A stretch of 64,000 nt of DNA from DATLNF01 sp963765815. GTDB lineage: Bacteria; Actinomycetota; Actinomycetes; BP-191. Position numbers and translations under genes: made by a program. Each line of letters opens with the position of its first letter. Positions within the stretch are counted from its first letter, which is position 1. Below the pieces are notes generated by a model, which saw only the letters and a list, made by a program, of their open reading frames with translations, was not told the origin of the DNA and did not search any database. The DNA is taken from NCBI GenBank assembly GCA_963765815.1, contig CAVXXT010000007.1, forward strand, positions 677,162 through 741,161, read 5' to 3'. This document shows, piece after piece, positions 8,676 to 16,892 of this stretch.

Positions 8676-9103
8676 GCGCTCCCACCGCGCAGCTGCACCA
8701 CGTCGCGATCACGGTCACCGACATCGACGTGAGCATCCCCTGGTACGAGGGGGTCTTCGGCATCCGGTTCGTCATGGATGTCCCGCACGAGGGCGGCATC
8801 GGCAAGCTGCTGGCGAACGAGACGATGAGCCTCAGCGTCGTACTGCACCGGCACGACGCGAACGACGGCGGCCTGTTCAGCGAGACGCGGGCCGGCCTCG
8901 ACCACGTCGGCTTCGCCGTCGCCTCCCGGGACGACCTGATCGCGTGGCAGGACCACCTCGAGGCACAGGGCGTGGTGCGCTCCGACACCGCCGACAAGCC
9001 GCTCACCCAGTCGCCGATCACCGACGCGCCGTACGGCTCGGTCCTGGTCTTCCGCGACCCCGACAACATCCAGCTCGAGCTCTTCTCCCCCGCCGCTCGC
9101 TAG
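8672..9103 (+). CDS. Glyoxalase/VOC-fold protein
   Basis: A 143-residue single-domain VOC (vicinal oxygen chelate) protein. The two paired beta-alpha-beta modules are visible as LHHVAITVTDIDVSIPWYEG and LDHVGFAVASRDDLIAWQDHL. Both carry metal-ligand-like His residues, and the C-terminal FRDPDNIQLELF supplies the usual Glu. VOC enzymes include glyoxalases, extradiol dioxygenases and antibiotic-binding proteins; the substrate cannot be assigned. It overlaps the TetR gene by ATGA and is followed nine bases later by a metallo-hydrolase, suggesting a small detoxification unit. Confidence 0.85.
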   Translation: MSAPTAQLHHVAITVTDIDVSIPWYEGVFGIRFVMDVPHEGGIGKLLANETMSLSVVLHRHDANDGGLFSETRAGLDHVGFAVASRDDLIAWQDHLEAQGVVRSDTADKPLTQSPITDAPYGSVLVFRDPDNIQLELFSPAAR

Positions 9104-9112
9104 GAGCCCGCC

Positions 9113-9922
9113 ATGCATGTCCACCAGCCCGCGCCCGACGTCACCTCGCTGTCGTACGCGACGGAGATCCCCGGCCTCGGCTTCCTGCCGATCAACGCAT
9201 TCGTCATCCATGCCGCCGAGCCGATGCTGATCGACACGGGCGCGCCGCAGTCGCGGACCGAGTTCCTCGACGCGCTGTGGTCCGTCGTCGAGCCGGCCGA
9301 CCTGCGCTGGGTCTACCTGACCCACCCGGACCGCGACCACACCGGCGCGCTCGCCGAGGTGCTGGCCGCGGCGCCGCAGGCGCGGCTGGTCACGACGTTC
9401 GTCGGCTTCGGCATCACGTCGATGGACTTCCCGATGTCGCCGGAGCGGGCGTACTGGCTCAACCCGGGCCAGTCGATCGACGTCGGCGACCGGACGCTCA
9501 CTGCGTTTCGCCCGCCCGTCTACGACAGCCCGGCCACCACCGGCCTGTACGACGAGAGCACCGGGACGATGTTCAGCTCCGACTGCTTCGGTGCCCCGCT
9601 CGGCTCGTCGTCGGACACCGAGGTCGCCGACATCGCCGAGCTCTCGGCCGACGCGGTCACGGCGGGGCAGCGGCTCTGGGTGACCGTCGACAGCCCGTGG
9701 GTGGCGCACGTCGACCGCGCGCGGTTCGGGTCATCACTGGCCGCGCTCGGCGCGATGAACCCCGAGGTCGTCCTCAGCACCCACCTGCCGCCGGCGCGCA
9801 AGGCGATGCCGCGGCTGCTCGACATCCTCTCGACGGCGCCCGATGCCGATGCGTTCATCGGCCCCGACCAGGCGATGCTCGAGGCGATGCTGGCCTCGAT
9901 GCACGCCCCCGTGCCCGCCTGA
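9113..9922 (+). CDS. Metallo-beta-lactamase-fold hydrolase (ODP-like)
   Basis: A 269-residue protein with the metal-binding signature THPDRDHTG (about residues 66-74), an N-terminal NAFVIHAAEPMLIDTG strand pair, and SSDCFGAPLG, which resembles the diiron flavoprotein (ODP) subgroup rather than true beta-lactamases. A late THLPP supplies another His. It is the third gene of the TetR-VOC operon. Likely roles are a small-molecule hydrolase or an oxygen/NO-related oxidoreductase. No flavodoxin domain is attached. Confidence 0.83.
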   Translation: MHVHQPAPDVTSLSYATEIPGLGFLPINAFVIHAAEPMLIDTGAPQSRTEFLDALWSVVEPADLRWVYLTHPDRDHTGALAEVLAAAPQARLVTTFVGFGITSMDFPMSPERAYWLNPGQSIDVGDRTLTAFRPPVYDSPATTGLYDESTGTMFSSDCFGAPLGSSSDTEVADIAELSADAVTAGQRLWVTVDSPWVAHVDRARFGSSLAALGAMNPEVVLSTHLPPARKAMPRLLDILSTAPDADAFIGPDQAMLEAMLASMHAPVPA

Positions 9923-9941
9923 TCCCTCACGTGCCGGGGTC

Positions 9942-10499
9942 TCAGCCTGCGAGATCACTCGCGATCAGCGACCAGATGACGAGATCGACGCGTCCGGCGT
10001 GCACGTAGCCGGCCGACCTCGCGACGCCTTCGCGGTGGAAACCGGCCTTCTCCGCCACACGCTGTGAGGCCGCGTTCTGCGTGGCGATGCGCAGCTCAAC
10101 TCGGTGAAATCCGAGGTCGGCGAGAGCCCACCGCGCGAGCGCATCGACCGCCTCGGTCATGTACCCCTGCGCTCGCGCCCAGGGGCTAGACAGGTAACCG
10201 ATCTCGGCAACCCCTGCCACCCAGTCCGTTCGCTTGAAGTCGATGCTTCCGGCGAAGCGTCCCTGGACATCGATCGCCCGTACCAGTCCGCGCCCAGTCG
10301 CCTGTGCATCCGGTGCCAGTTCACCGACCCACAGCGACGCGTCTCGTTCGGTGTAGGGATTGGGCAATGGAAGCCAGGTTTGCGTGATCGGATCGGCACC
10401 CGCCTCCTGGACGCCCGGAACGTCAGCTGGCTCTAGCGCTCGCAGCGTCGTCCGAGGGGTCGACAAGACGAGATCCGGGAATGCGCGCACAGCGGCCAC
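9942..10499 (-). CDS. GNAT acetyltransferase (RimJ/RimL type)
   Basis: A 185-residue acetyl-CoA-dependent N-acetyltransferase. It shows the RimJ/RimL layout: LSTPRTTLRALEPADVPGVQ at the start, the central IGYLSSPWARAQGYMTEAV block whose RAQGY is the acetyl-CoA loop, and the ending ATQNAASQRVAEKAGFHREG. The start is GTG at 10499. It lies 20 bases after the dnaB stop on the same strand and may be read through from it. The target protein or amine is unknown. Confidence 0.88.
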   Translation of the reverse strand: MAAVRAFPDLVLSTPRTTLRALEPADVPGVQEAGADPITQTWLPLPNPYTERDASLWVGELAPDAQATGRGLVRAIDVQGRFAGSIDFKRTDWVAGVAEIGYLSSPWARAQGYMTEAVDALARWALADLGFHRVELRIATQNAASQRVAEKAGFHREGVARSAGYVHAGRVDLVIWSLIASDLAG

Positions 10500-10519
10500 C
10501 TACGCGGGCTCGACTTCCG

Positions 10520-13500
10520 CTAGCTCGGGGTCATGTCCACGAAGCGGCTGTAGTGACCCTGGAACGCGACGGTCACTGTGGCGGTCGGGCCGTTGCGGTG
10601 CTTGGCGACGATGAAGTCGGCCTCGCCGGCGCGAGGTGACTCCTTCTCGAAGGCGTCCTCGCGATAGAGCAGGATCACCATGTCCGCATCCTGCTCGAGG
10701 CTGTTTTCCGAGACGATTCCATTGGCGATGAAGTTGTGCGTCTCGAGGACAGTCGCGTCGTACACCTCCTGCGGCCCGAGCGGCTCAATCGCGACTATCC
10801 GGTCCCACAAGACGCTGGACTCCGCGAGGGTGCGCAACCAACTGTCATCGAGGAATTCGGCAACCTGAGCGAGCCGCGGTCGACTCGGTGCACGGGCGAG
10901 CAGTTGGACCGCGCGCTGCGCCCCACTCCCTCGTGCGACCTCGCTCATCGTTACGCCCCGAGCTTCGCTCACGGCTCGGACTCGATCCCATACTCCAGCG
11001 GGCACTACATCGACGTACGGCTGCTTCGTCATCGAAGCGACGTGGTCGAGCAGCTTTGCGGCGCCTTCCGCGCGCTCGCCGTGTACGCCGATCTCTGTGA
11101 GGAACGTTCGCTGGTTGACCGCACCATTGACGGACACGTGGAATCCAGTCCGGTATCCGGGCTTGTGCGTCTCTGAGATCGTGCTCAAGATGCCGAACCT
11201 GAGAAGGAGCCGCTGCACGTCGTCCGCAAGCTGTCGGCTAGTCGTCGCGTAATAGAGCCGGCTCCGTCGCCCGTCTACGCCGACGCTGCCGTCCGTCGCC
11301 CACAGGTGGCGCAGGAACAAGGCGACCTGCTCGTCGGCCAGAGCAAAGACCGGCTGCGGGATGAACTTCTCGTAACTGCGCTTGCCGCGCAGACCCATCG
11401 TGTCGAGCCACGCGACGATCGGGTTCCGGCGGCCGTGCGTCAGTCGGTAGGGGCTCGGCAGGTAGAGGTGCCACCAGTTCTTCTGACGGACAAGCCGCGG
11501 CGTGATGCCGAAGTGCGGTGCTGCATCGGCGACGGCGTCGATGTTCTCCGCATCCGCGCTGGTGTAGTGCAGAGGCTGGCGTGGAGCGAAGCAGCCGTCG
11601 CCGAGCAGGTGCGCCAGCATGATGACTTCGGACTTGTGCCACACCGTCGGCTCTACCGGCGCGGGGACGTGGCGAGGCACTGCGATGAGCGTGTCCTTCG
11701 AGAGCTCGTCGAGTCGCTTCCAGCCGTCGTACGTCAGGAACGGGTGGTTCGCGCTCGCCTTGACCTTTCGCCCTGACGCGAGCCTGAGTTCGAACGTCTC
11801 CTTGATCCCGCTCGAGAAGACATGCGTCATCGTCCCGCGGACCATCTGCAGGTCCTCGTTCAGCGTCCACACGGGGATGTTGGTCTCCCCCGATGCGTAC
11901 AGCTCTCCGAAGGTCACTTCCGCGTTGGTGTCGGCGCGCATCACACGGGTGTCGGCGGTGAGACAGCCGGACTCGCGGAGGTCGGACAGCTGCGGCTTCT
12001 TGTCGGCGCGCTGCTCCGGTGAGCGGTTCAGCTGGGAGATGGCGACAACGGGTACGTCGAGCTCCTTGGCCAGCAGCTTCATCGACCGGGAGATCTCGCT
12101 GACCTCCTGCTGGCGGTTCTCGACCCGCTTGGGCGAGCTCATCAGCTGCATGTAATCGACGACGATGAGCCGCAGCTCGTTGCGCTGCTTGAGTCGTCGG
12201 GCCTTCGCCCGGATCTCCATCATCGTGAGGTTCGGCGAGTCGTCGATGAACAGCGGCGCGTTGGCGACCTCGCCCATCCGGCGAGCCAGCCGCGTCCAGT
12301 CGTCGTCGGTCATCTTGCCGGTGCGCAGGTTCTGCAGGCTGACCCGCGCTTCGGCGGAGAGCAGACGCATGGTGATCTCGTGCTTGCTCATCTCCAGCGA
12401 GAAGATGACCGACGCGAGACCGTGCTTGATCGACGCGGCGCGAGCGAGGTCCAGACCGAGTGTCGAGTTGTGCACGACGATGTCGTTGGCGACGAAGTTG
12501 TGCGTGCCGTCGACGGTGAGGTCGTAGACCTGGGCCATGCCGTCGGGCTCGATGGCGACGACCTCGTCCCAGCGCGCGTCGGTCGGCAGCAGCTCCTGGT
12601 GGTGCAGGACGCCGGTCTTCGACAGGCCGGCGGACACCGCGACGAGGCCGGGCTCGACCCGGCGCTCGCCCGGCGTCGTCGGCGGCACCGCGATGTGGTC
12701 GCCGACCTTCAGGTCCTCGATCGCCACCCAGCCGTCGAGGGTGAGCAGCGGGTGGTTGGGCGTCGCGCGCAGCGACCGGCCGCCGCTCGTCGACACGCGC
12801 ACGACCGGGCGTACGCCGTTGTCGATGAAGTCCGACGGGATCGCGACGTCGACGCGGGCCGACTCGTCGAGCGTCTGGATCGCGAGCGTCTCGCCGAGCT
12901 GCCCGCGCCGGACGAACTCCCCGATCGTCATCCGCTCGCCGGTGATCGCGTTGGTGACGACCGCGTCGAACGCGACGCACTTCCCGATCGCGGGCCGTGC
13001 GGCGAGGATCACCAGCTGGCCGCCGTGCAGACCGTTGGTCAGCGTGTCGAGATCGGCAAAGCCGGTCGGCACGCCGTGCATCGACCCGTCACGCGCGCCG
13101 ATCGCCTCGATCTCCTCGAGCGTCGGCGCGAGCAGCTCGGACAGCGAGACGTAGTCCTCGCTGGTCCGCCGCTCGGTGACCTCGAAGATCGCCTGCTGCG
13201 CGCGGTCGACCAGCTCGTCGACGTCGCCGCCCTTGCCGGCGTACCCGAGCTGCACGATGCGCGTGCCAGCCTCGACCAGCCGCCGCAGCACCGCGGCGTC
13301 GCGGACGATGCGCGCGTAGAAGCCGGCGCTCGCCGCGGTCGGCACCGACGCGACCAGGCTGTGCAGGTAGGGACCGCCGCCGATCCGCGCGAGCTCGCCC
13401 TGTCGGGTCAGCTCGGCCATGACGGTCACGGCGTCGGCCGGGTCGCCCTTGCCGTAGAGGTCGACGATCGCGTCGAAGATGGTCTGGTGCGCCGGCCGGT

Positions 13501-13654
13501 AGAAGTCGGTCGAGCGCAGGATCTCGATGACGTCGGCGATCGCGTCCTTGCTCAGCAGCATGCCGCCGAGGACGCTCATCTCCGCCTCGAGCGCCTGCGG
13601 CGGAGTGCGCTCGAACTCCGACGACGTGCGCGTGACGGTCAGCTCGGCGGTCAT
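10520..13654 (-). CDS. dnaB: Replicative DNA helicase DnaB with two inteins
   Basis: The hexameric helicase that unwinds DNA at replication forks. The precursor is 1044 residues; the three extein pieces (1-225, 397-563, 985-1044) join into a normal 452-residue DnaB. The N-terminal domain starts near ERTPPQALEAEMSVLGG. Intein 1 splits the Walker A motif at RPAIGK/ST and intein 2 lies at DLRESG/SLEQD. Walker B is LRLIVVDYMQLM, and the C-terminal KHRNGPTATVTVAFQGHYSRF is typical. Start ATG 13654 matches the family; a longer in-frame extension to 13939 is not protein-like. Without splicing the ATPase site would be broken, so both inteins must work. Confidence 0.97.
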   Translation of the reverse strand: MTAELTVTRTSSEFERTPPQALEAEMSVLGGMLLSKDAIADVIEILRSTDFYRPAHQTIFDAIVDLYGKGDPADAVTVMAELTRQGELARIGGGPYLHSLVASVPTAASAGFYARIVRDAAVLRRLVEAGTRIVQLGYAGKGGDVDELVDRAQQAIFEVTERRTSEDYVSLSELLAPTLEEIEAIGARDGSMHGVPTGFADLDTLTNGLHGGQLVILAARPAIGKCVAFDAVVTNAITGERMTIGEFVRRGQLGETLAIQTLDESARVDVAIPSDFIDNGVRPVVRVSTSGGRSLRATPNHPLLTLDGWVAIEDLKVGDHIAVPPTTPGERRVEPGLVAVSAGLSKTGVLHHQELLPTDARWDEVVAIEPDGMAQVYDLTVDGTHNFVANDIVVHNSTLGLDLARAASIKHGLASVIFSLEMSKHEITMRLLSAEARVSLQNLRTGKMTDDDWTRLARRMGEVANAPLFIDDSPNLTMMEIRAKARRLKQRNELRLIVVDYMQLMSSPKRVENRQQEVSEISRSMKLLAKELDVPVVAISQLNRSPEQRADKKPQLSDLRESGCLTADTRVMRADTNAEVTFGELYASGETNIPVWTLNEDLQMVRGTMTHVFSSGIKETFELRLASGRKVKASANHPFLTYDGWKRLDELSKDTLIAVPRHVPAPVEPTVWHKSEVIMLAHLLGDGCFAPRQPLHYTSADAENIDAVADAAPHFGITPRLVRQKNWWHLYLPSPYRLTHGRRNPIVAWLDTMGLRGKRSYEKFIPQPVFALADEQVALFLRHLWATDGSVGVDGRRSRLYYATTSRQLADDVQRLLLRFGILSTISETHKPGYRTGFHVSVNGAVNQRTFLTEIGVHGERAEGAAKLLDHVASMTKQPYVDVVPAGVWDRVRAVSEARGVTMSEVARGSGAQRAVQLLARAPSRPRLAQVAEFLDDSWLRTLAESSVLWDRIVAIEPLGPQEVYDATVLETHNFIANGIVSENSLEQDADMVILLYREDAFEKESPRAGEADFIVAKHRNGPTATVTVAFQGHYSRFVDMTPS
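10703..11965 (-). other. Full-length LAGLIDADG intein 2 in DnaB
   Basis: A 421-residue intein, precursor residues 564-984, starting CLTADTRVMR and ending FIANGIVSEN before the +1 serine of SLEQDAD. Block B is ASANHPFLTYDGW. Two LAGLIDADG motifs are seen, LAHLLGDGC (about 117-125) and LRHLWATDGSVG (about 218-229). A segment with GVTMSEVARGSG and PSRPRLAQVAEFLDD may be a DNA-binding helix-turn-helix subdomain before block F (EVYDATVLETHNF). The residue before the terminal Asn is Glu, whereas most inteins have His there. Confidence 0.92.
12467..12979 (-). other. Mini-intein 1 in the DnaB P-loop
   Basis: A 171-residue intein, precursor residues 226-396. It begins with the splice cysteine (CVAFDAVVTN) and ends VANDIVVHN before the +1 serine of STLGLD. 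Block B is GGRSLRATPNHPLLT with the conserved His; block F is VYDLTVDGTHNF. No homing-endonuclease motifs are present and the length is that of a minimal Hint domain. It is inserted between the Lys and Ser of the Walker A motif, one of the two classic DnaB intein sites. The boundaries agree exactly with codons at both ends. Confidence 0.93.
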
Positions 13655-14058
13655 GCTGCGCTCACGGCGACAGAAGTGGTCATGACACCGTTGTAGGTGC
13701 TGGATCCGACAGAAAAGACGAGCTCGGGCACAGCGGCAGGACCCCTGGGGATACGTCGTTCGGCGGCGGACGCGCACTGTACGAGCGGGCCGCCCACGCG
13801 GAGAAGACCTGCCTGTGCACGGACCTGGGGACGACGTGTGCGCTCGTCCGGTATCACCGTGCATGGCCTGTGGACCGGCGTACGCCGGCTGTGGAGAAGG
13901 CCCCGCGAACGTACCGTCCCGTGCCCGATTCACGCACACAGGCTGTGGACGGAAGAAATACCTCCGGCGCTCCGGGCGCCGCCGCCGAACCTTTCGCCGA
14001 CTCGGGAGTCCTGAGAGTAGAGACGCGTCGTACGACGCCGGGTGCGAGGGGGTGGGGC
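13655..14058. other. Divergent intergenic region between dnaB and an ECF sigma gene
   Basis: About 400 bases without a convincing gene. It must hold the dnaB promoter on the minus strand and the sigma operon promoter on the plus strand. Three TGTGGA words occur at 13869, 13890 and 13944, the core of a DnaA box but without its AT-rich ending. Open frames here have shadow-like composition. I see no clear -35/-10 pair. Confidence 0.5.
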
Positions 14059-14571
14059 GTGGTTGCCGAGACGTACAGCCTGCCCGTCCCGGTCGACGCG
14101 GCGATGACGACGAGGCAGACGTTCCAGGACCTCTACCTGGCGGAGTTCAAGCACCTATCCGGCTACTGCGCGATGCTCGTCAACGACGACCAGCTCGGCT
14201 GGGAGATGGCCCAGGAGTCGTTCACCCGCCTGTTCGCCCGCTGGCTGAAGGTCCGCGACCCGCAGGCCTACGTCTTCCTCATCGCCACCAACCTGGTGCG
14301 CGACCACTGGCGCCGCCGCGACCGCGAGCGCGCCGCGTTGCGGACCGTGCACATCGTCACCTCGCCGGACGCCCCGGCGGATGACGGCTGGCTGCGCGAC
14401 GTCGTGGAGCGGCTCCCGACGCAGCTCCGCGACGTCGTGCTCATGCACTACTACGCCGACCTGCCGATCGAGCAGATCGCGACCGCCGTACGCCGTCCTG
14501 TCGGCACCGTGAAGCGCCAGCTGCACGACGCCCGCAAGCAGCTGTTCACGGCACTGGAGGAGCAGCGATGA
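14059..14571 (+). CDS. ECF RNA polymerase sigma factor
   Basis: A compact sigma-70 factor of 170 residues. Region 2 is LYLAEFKHLSGYCAMLVND, DQLGWEMAQESFTRLFARW and AYVFLIATNLVRDHWRRRDR; region 4 is LPTQLRDVVLMHYYADLPIE followed by QIATAVRRPVGTVKRQLHDA. The GTG at 14059 follows a GAGGGGGTGGGG stretch, whereas the upstream extension to 13870 is low-complexity and unlike the family. Its stop overlaps the ATG of a membrane protein, the usual pairing of an ECF factor with its regulator. Confidence 0.87.
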   Translation: MVAETYSLPVPVDAAMTTRQTFQDLYLAEFKHLSGYCAMLVNDDQLGWEMAQESFTRLFARWLKVRDPQAYVFLIATNLVRDHWRRRDRERAALRTVHIVTSPDAPADDGWLRDVVERLPTQLRDVVLMHYYADLPIEQIATAVRRPVGTVKRQLHDARKQLFTALEEQR

Positions 14572-15392
14572 CCGGCGACCGCGCCGCTCGCCGGCTCGCC
14601 GCGACCGCGGCGGCGCGCGGCACGGCACCCCGGCTCGACGACTTCGAGGCAGCCATGTCCGAGGCGGGCAAGCGCCGTCGCCGTCGCGGCGTGCAGTCAG
14701 CCGGCGTGGGCGCCGCACTCGTCGCAGTGGTCGGGGTCGTCGTCGGCTTCGGCGCGGTATCCGGCTCGGCAAACGCGCGCGACGAGGTGACGTTCGTCGA
14801 CTCCCCGGCCACCGACGACTCGTCGTACGACGACTCCGTCGGGCCCGCCCTGCTCGGCGCGCCGGTCGACCCGGCGGACGCCAGCACCGGGGACGAGCGG
14901 ACCCGATCGCGGCGTCGCTCAGGGTCGTCGGACGACGCGCAAGGCCCGACGACGGCGCAACAGCCGCCGGCCGCGGTCACCCGCACGTCGAGGACCGGCG
15001 CGCTGAACACCTGCTCCGCCGACTGGTGCCTCGGCGCGGCGCAGAAGTCGGCCGGGCGGGCGGCGTACATCTTCTCCGCGACGGTCTGCCTCAACGCCGG
15101 CGTCGCGCTGCGCACCCTCGACTACGCCACCTCTCAGGAGGTGGAGTTCGAGGTGCTGGCCGGCTCGCACGTCATCTGGCGCTGGTCGGACAACCAGCGC
15201 ATCACGTCGACCCCGCACCAGCTCTCCGCTCTCGCCGCGGAGTGCTTCACCTGGTCGACGAAGTGGACCCAGTACGACGGCAACGGGGATCGGGTCGGCA
15301 AGGCCAACCTCACGCTGCGCGTCCGCAGCCTGGCCAGCCAGGCGACCAGCCCGTCCGCGGCCACCGCGCGCTTCGCGACCACCGCGGTCTGA
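14568..15392 (+). CDS. Membrane protein with BsuPI-like outer domain, putative anti-sigma partner
   Basis: A 274-residue protein with a basic cytosolic N-terminus (about 45 residues), one membrane helix (GVGAALVAVVGVVVGFGAVSG), an acidic/Ser-rich linker, and a C-terminal domain. That domain has HVIWRWSDNQRI and CFTWSTKWTQYDGNGDRVGK, matching the pattern of the BsuPI proteinase-inhibitor fold. It overlaps the sigma gene by ATGA, so it is probably the membrane-bound regulator of that factor, with BsuPI as sensor. No zinc anti-sigma motif is seen. The role is inferred from coupling. Confidence 0.62.
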   Translation: MTGDRAARRLAATAAARGTAPRLDDFEAAMSEAGKRRRRRGVQSAGVGAALVAVVGVVVGFGAVSGSANARDEVTFVDSPATDDSSYDDSVGPALLGAPVDPADASTGDERTRSRRRSGSSDDAQGPTTAQQPPAAVTRTSRTGALNTCSADWCLGAAQKSAGRAAYIFSATVCLNAGVALRTLDYATSQEVEFEVLAGSHVIWRWSDNQRITSTPHQLSALAAECFTWSTKWTQYDGNGDRVGKANLTLRVRSLASQATSPSAATARFATTAV

Positions 15393-15423
15393 CCCCCACC
15401 ACCGCCCCAACCCAGGAGTCGCC

Positions 15424-16089
15424 ATGCGATGTCCCGCGCTCTCGCGCGCCCTCGGCGCCGCCGCGCTAGCGATCGTCGTCTCGTCACCCGCCACGGCTCC
15501 TGCGACGGCCGCGCCCGGGCGCTCGTGCCAGCTGGTGAAAGACGAGTCGGGCGACGCAGGGCTCTTCGGCGGGGTCGTCACCCACGACGCCTCGCTCGAC
15601 ATCGTCTCCGCTGACATCGCGGCGGACGCGAAGAACCTCACCGTCGTGATCCGGGTCGCGAAGCTGGCGACGCAGTCGCCGCCCCTTCCGTACGGCGGGA
15701 GCTGGAGCTTCCACTTCGCCACCCCCGAAGCTGCCTTCATCCTCGACGCCGGACAGCGCCTGGACGGCGACCAGTTCGAGCTCAACCACTACACCTCGGA
15801 GTACACCGGCGACACCAGCACGTCATTCCTGTACGAGCCGGTGGGGTCAGTGAATGGAACCTTTGATACGACAGCCAACGAGATCCGGATGACTGCGCCG
15901 CTCGCCATGTTCGCCCCGTTCGACCGCCTGAACCACGGATCGGTGCTCAGCAAGCTGCTCGTGATCAGCTGGCCCGAGTGGGGCTTCGGCGAGGACGCGA
16001 TCGCCGGCGGGCAGGCGGATGAGGCCGGAGGCGGCGGCCGGGCGTCGTACCGCGTCGGCGAGAGCAGCTGCGTGAGAGTCGGGGCGTAG
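15424..16089 (+). CDS. Exported protein of unknown function
   Basis: A 221-residue secreted protein with a Sec signal (ALSRALGAAALAIVVSSPATA, cleavage after about ATAA). The mature part begins CQLVKDESGDAGLFGG, with DASLDIVSADIAADAKNLTV and WSFHFATPEAAFIL. This beta-rich arrangement resembles exported proteins that carry a domain of the DOMON or allergen-like beta-sandwich type, but I cannot assign a family. It is 31 bases after the BsuPI-type protein and may be in the same transcript. A terminator follows. Confidence 0.65.
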   Translation: MRCPALSRALGAAALAIVVSSPATAPATAAPGRSCQLVKDESGDAGLFGGVVTHDASLDIVSADIAADAKNLTVVIRVAKLATQSPPLPYGGSWSFHFATPEAAFILDAGQRLDGDQFELNHYTSEYTGDTSTSFLYEPVGSVNGTFDTTANEIRMTAPLAMFAPFDRLNHGSVLSKLLVISWPEWGFGEDAIAGGQADEAGGGGRASYRVGESSCVRVGA

Positions 16090-16096
16090 CACGCAG

Positions 16097-16130
16097 CGGG
16101 CCCGGTCCCTCCGAGGAGGAGCCGGGCCCG
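16097..16130. terminator. Bidirectional rho-independent-type hairpin
   Basis: The inverted repeat CGGGCCCGG ... CCGGGCCCG is extended by partly complementary TCCCTCC and GGAGGAG around a short loop. It lies between the converging ends of the exported protein gene and rplI, so it can end both transcripts. No long T run follows, as is usual in very high-GC actinobacteria. Confidence 0.75.
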
Positions 16131-16144
16131 GCATACGTCTGGTG

Positions 16145-16599
16145 CTACTTCTTGTCGGCGACGACCTCGAGGGTGACGTTCGCGTCGACCTCGGGGTGGA
16201 GCTTGATCGAGACCTGGTGGCTGCCGAGGGTCTTGATCGGCGCGCCGAGCGTGATGCGCCGCTTGTCGAGCTTCGGGCCGCCCGGCCTTCGCGACCGCGT
16301 CGACGACGTCGGCCGCGGTGACCGAGCCGAAGAGGCGGCCGCCGTCGCCGGCGCGGGCCGGCAGCGTGACGTCGAGCGCCTGCAGCGAGGTGGCGAGCTC
16401 ACGGCGCGTGGCCAAGGTCGCGGACCTCGCGCACGTCGCGCGCCCGCTTGATGGTCGCGACCTGCTTCTCGGCGCCGCTGGTCGCGAGGATCGCGAGGCC
16501 CTGCGGGACGAGGTAGTTGCGGCCGTAGCCGTCAGCGACCTCGACGATGTCGCCGGGCGCGCCGAGGTTGGCGACCTCCTGCGTGAGGATGATCTTCAT
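16145..16599 (-). CDS. rplI: Ribosomal protein bL9 (frame broken twice)
   Basis: Large-subunit protein that binds 23S rRNA near the L1 stalk. The N-terminus MKIILTQEVANLGAPGDIVE and the GYGRNYLVPQGLA core are canonical; the C-terminal domain ends HPEVDANVTLEVVADKK. The frame changes at about 16414 (one extra base after REVRDL) and at about 16282 (one extra base before GPKLDKR). Removing one base at each gives a normal 150-residue L9. As the last gene of rpsF-ssb-rpsR-rplI it should be intact in the cell, so I treat both breaks as sequence errors. Confidence 0.9.
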
Positions 16600-16611
16600 C
16601 GTCCGCGGCCC

Positions 16612-16850
16612 CTATCGCGCGGTGCTGGTGTAGGGCAGCAGCGCCATCTCGCGGCTGTTCTTCACCGCCATCGCGACGTCACGCTGGTGCTGGCTGCAGT
16701 TGCCGCGAGACCCGACGCGCGCGGATCTTGCCGCGGTCGGAGACGAACTTGCGCAGCAGCGTCGGTGTCCTTGTAGTCGACGAAGGTGACCTTGTCCTTG
16801 CAGAACACGCAGACCTTCTTCTTCGGCTTGCGTGCCGGTGCCTTGGCCAT
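16612..16850 (-). CDS. rpsR: Ribosomal protein bS18 (frame broken twice)
   Basis: Small-subunit protein that pairs with S6. The N-terminus MAKAPARKPKKKVCVFCKDK, the block LLRKFVSDRGKIRARRV and the ending REMALLPYTSTAR are diagnostic, but they lie in three different frames. Single extra bases at about 16760 and 16705 explain this, and the joined product is 78 residues, the usual size. The VCVFC pair and a later NCSQHQ suggest the zinc-binding (C+) form of S18. It sits between ssb and rplI. Confidence 0.92.
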
Positions 16851-16892
16851 GAGTGTCTGTCTCTGTCGTCAGATGAGGGGGGGAAGTGATCG

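Noticed and set aside
13869..13949. Three TGTGGA words upstream of dnaB as a DnaA-box cluster or origin
   Set aside because: They lack the AT-rich ending of a DnaA box (TGTGGATAA) and no dnaA, dnaN or AT-rich stretch is near. In actinomycetes oriC lies beside dnaA, which is not in the window.
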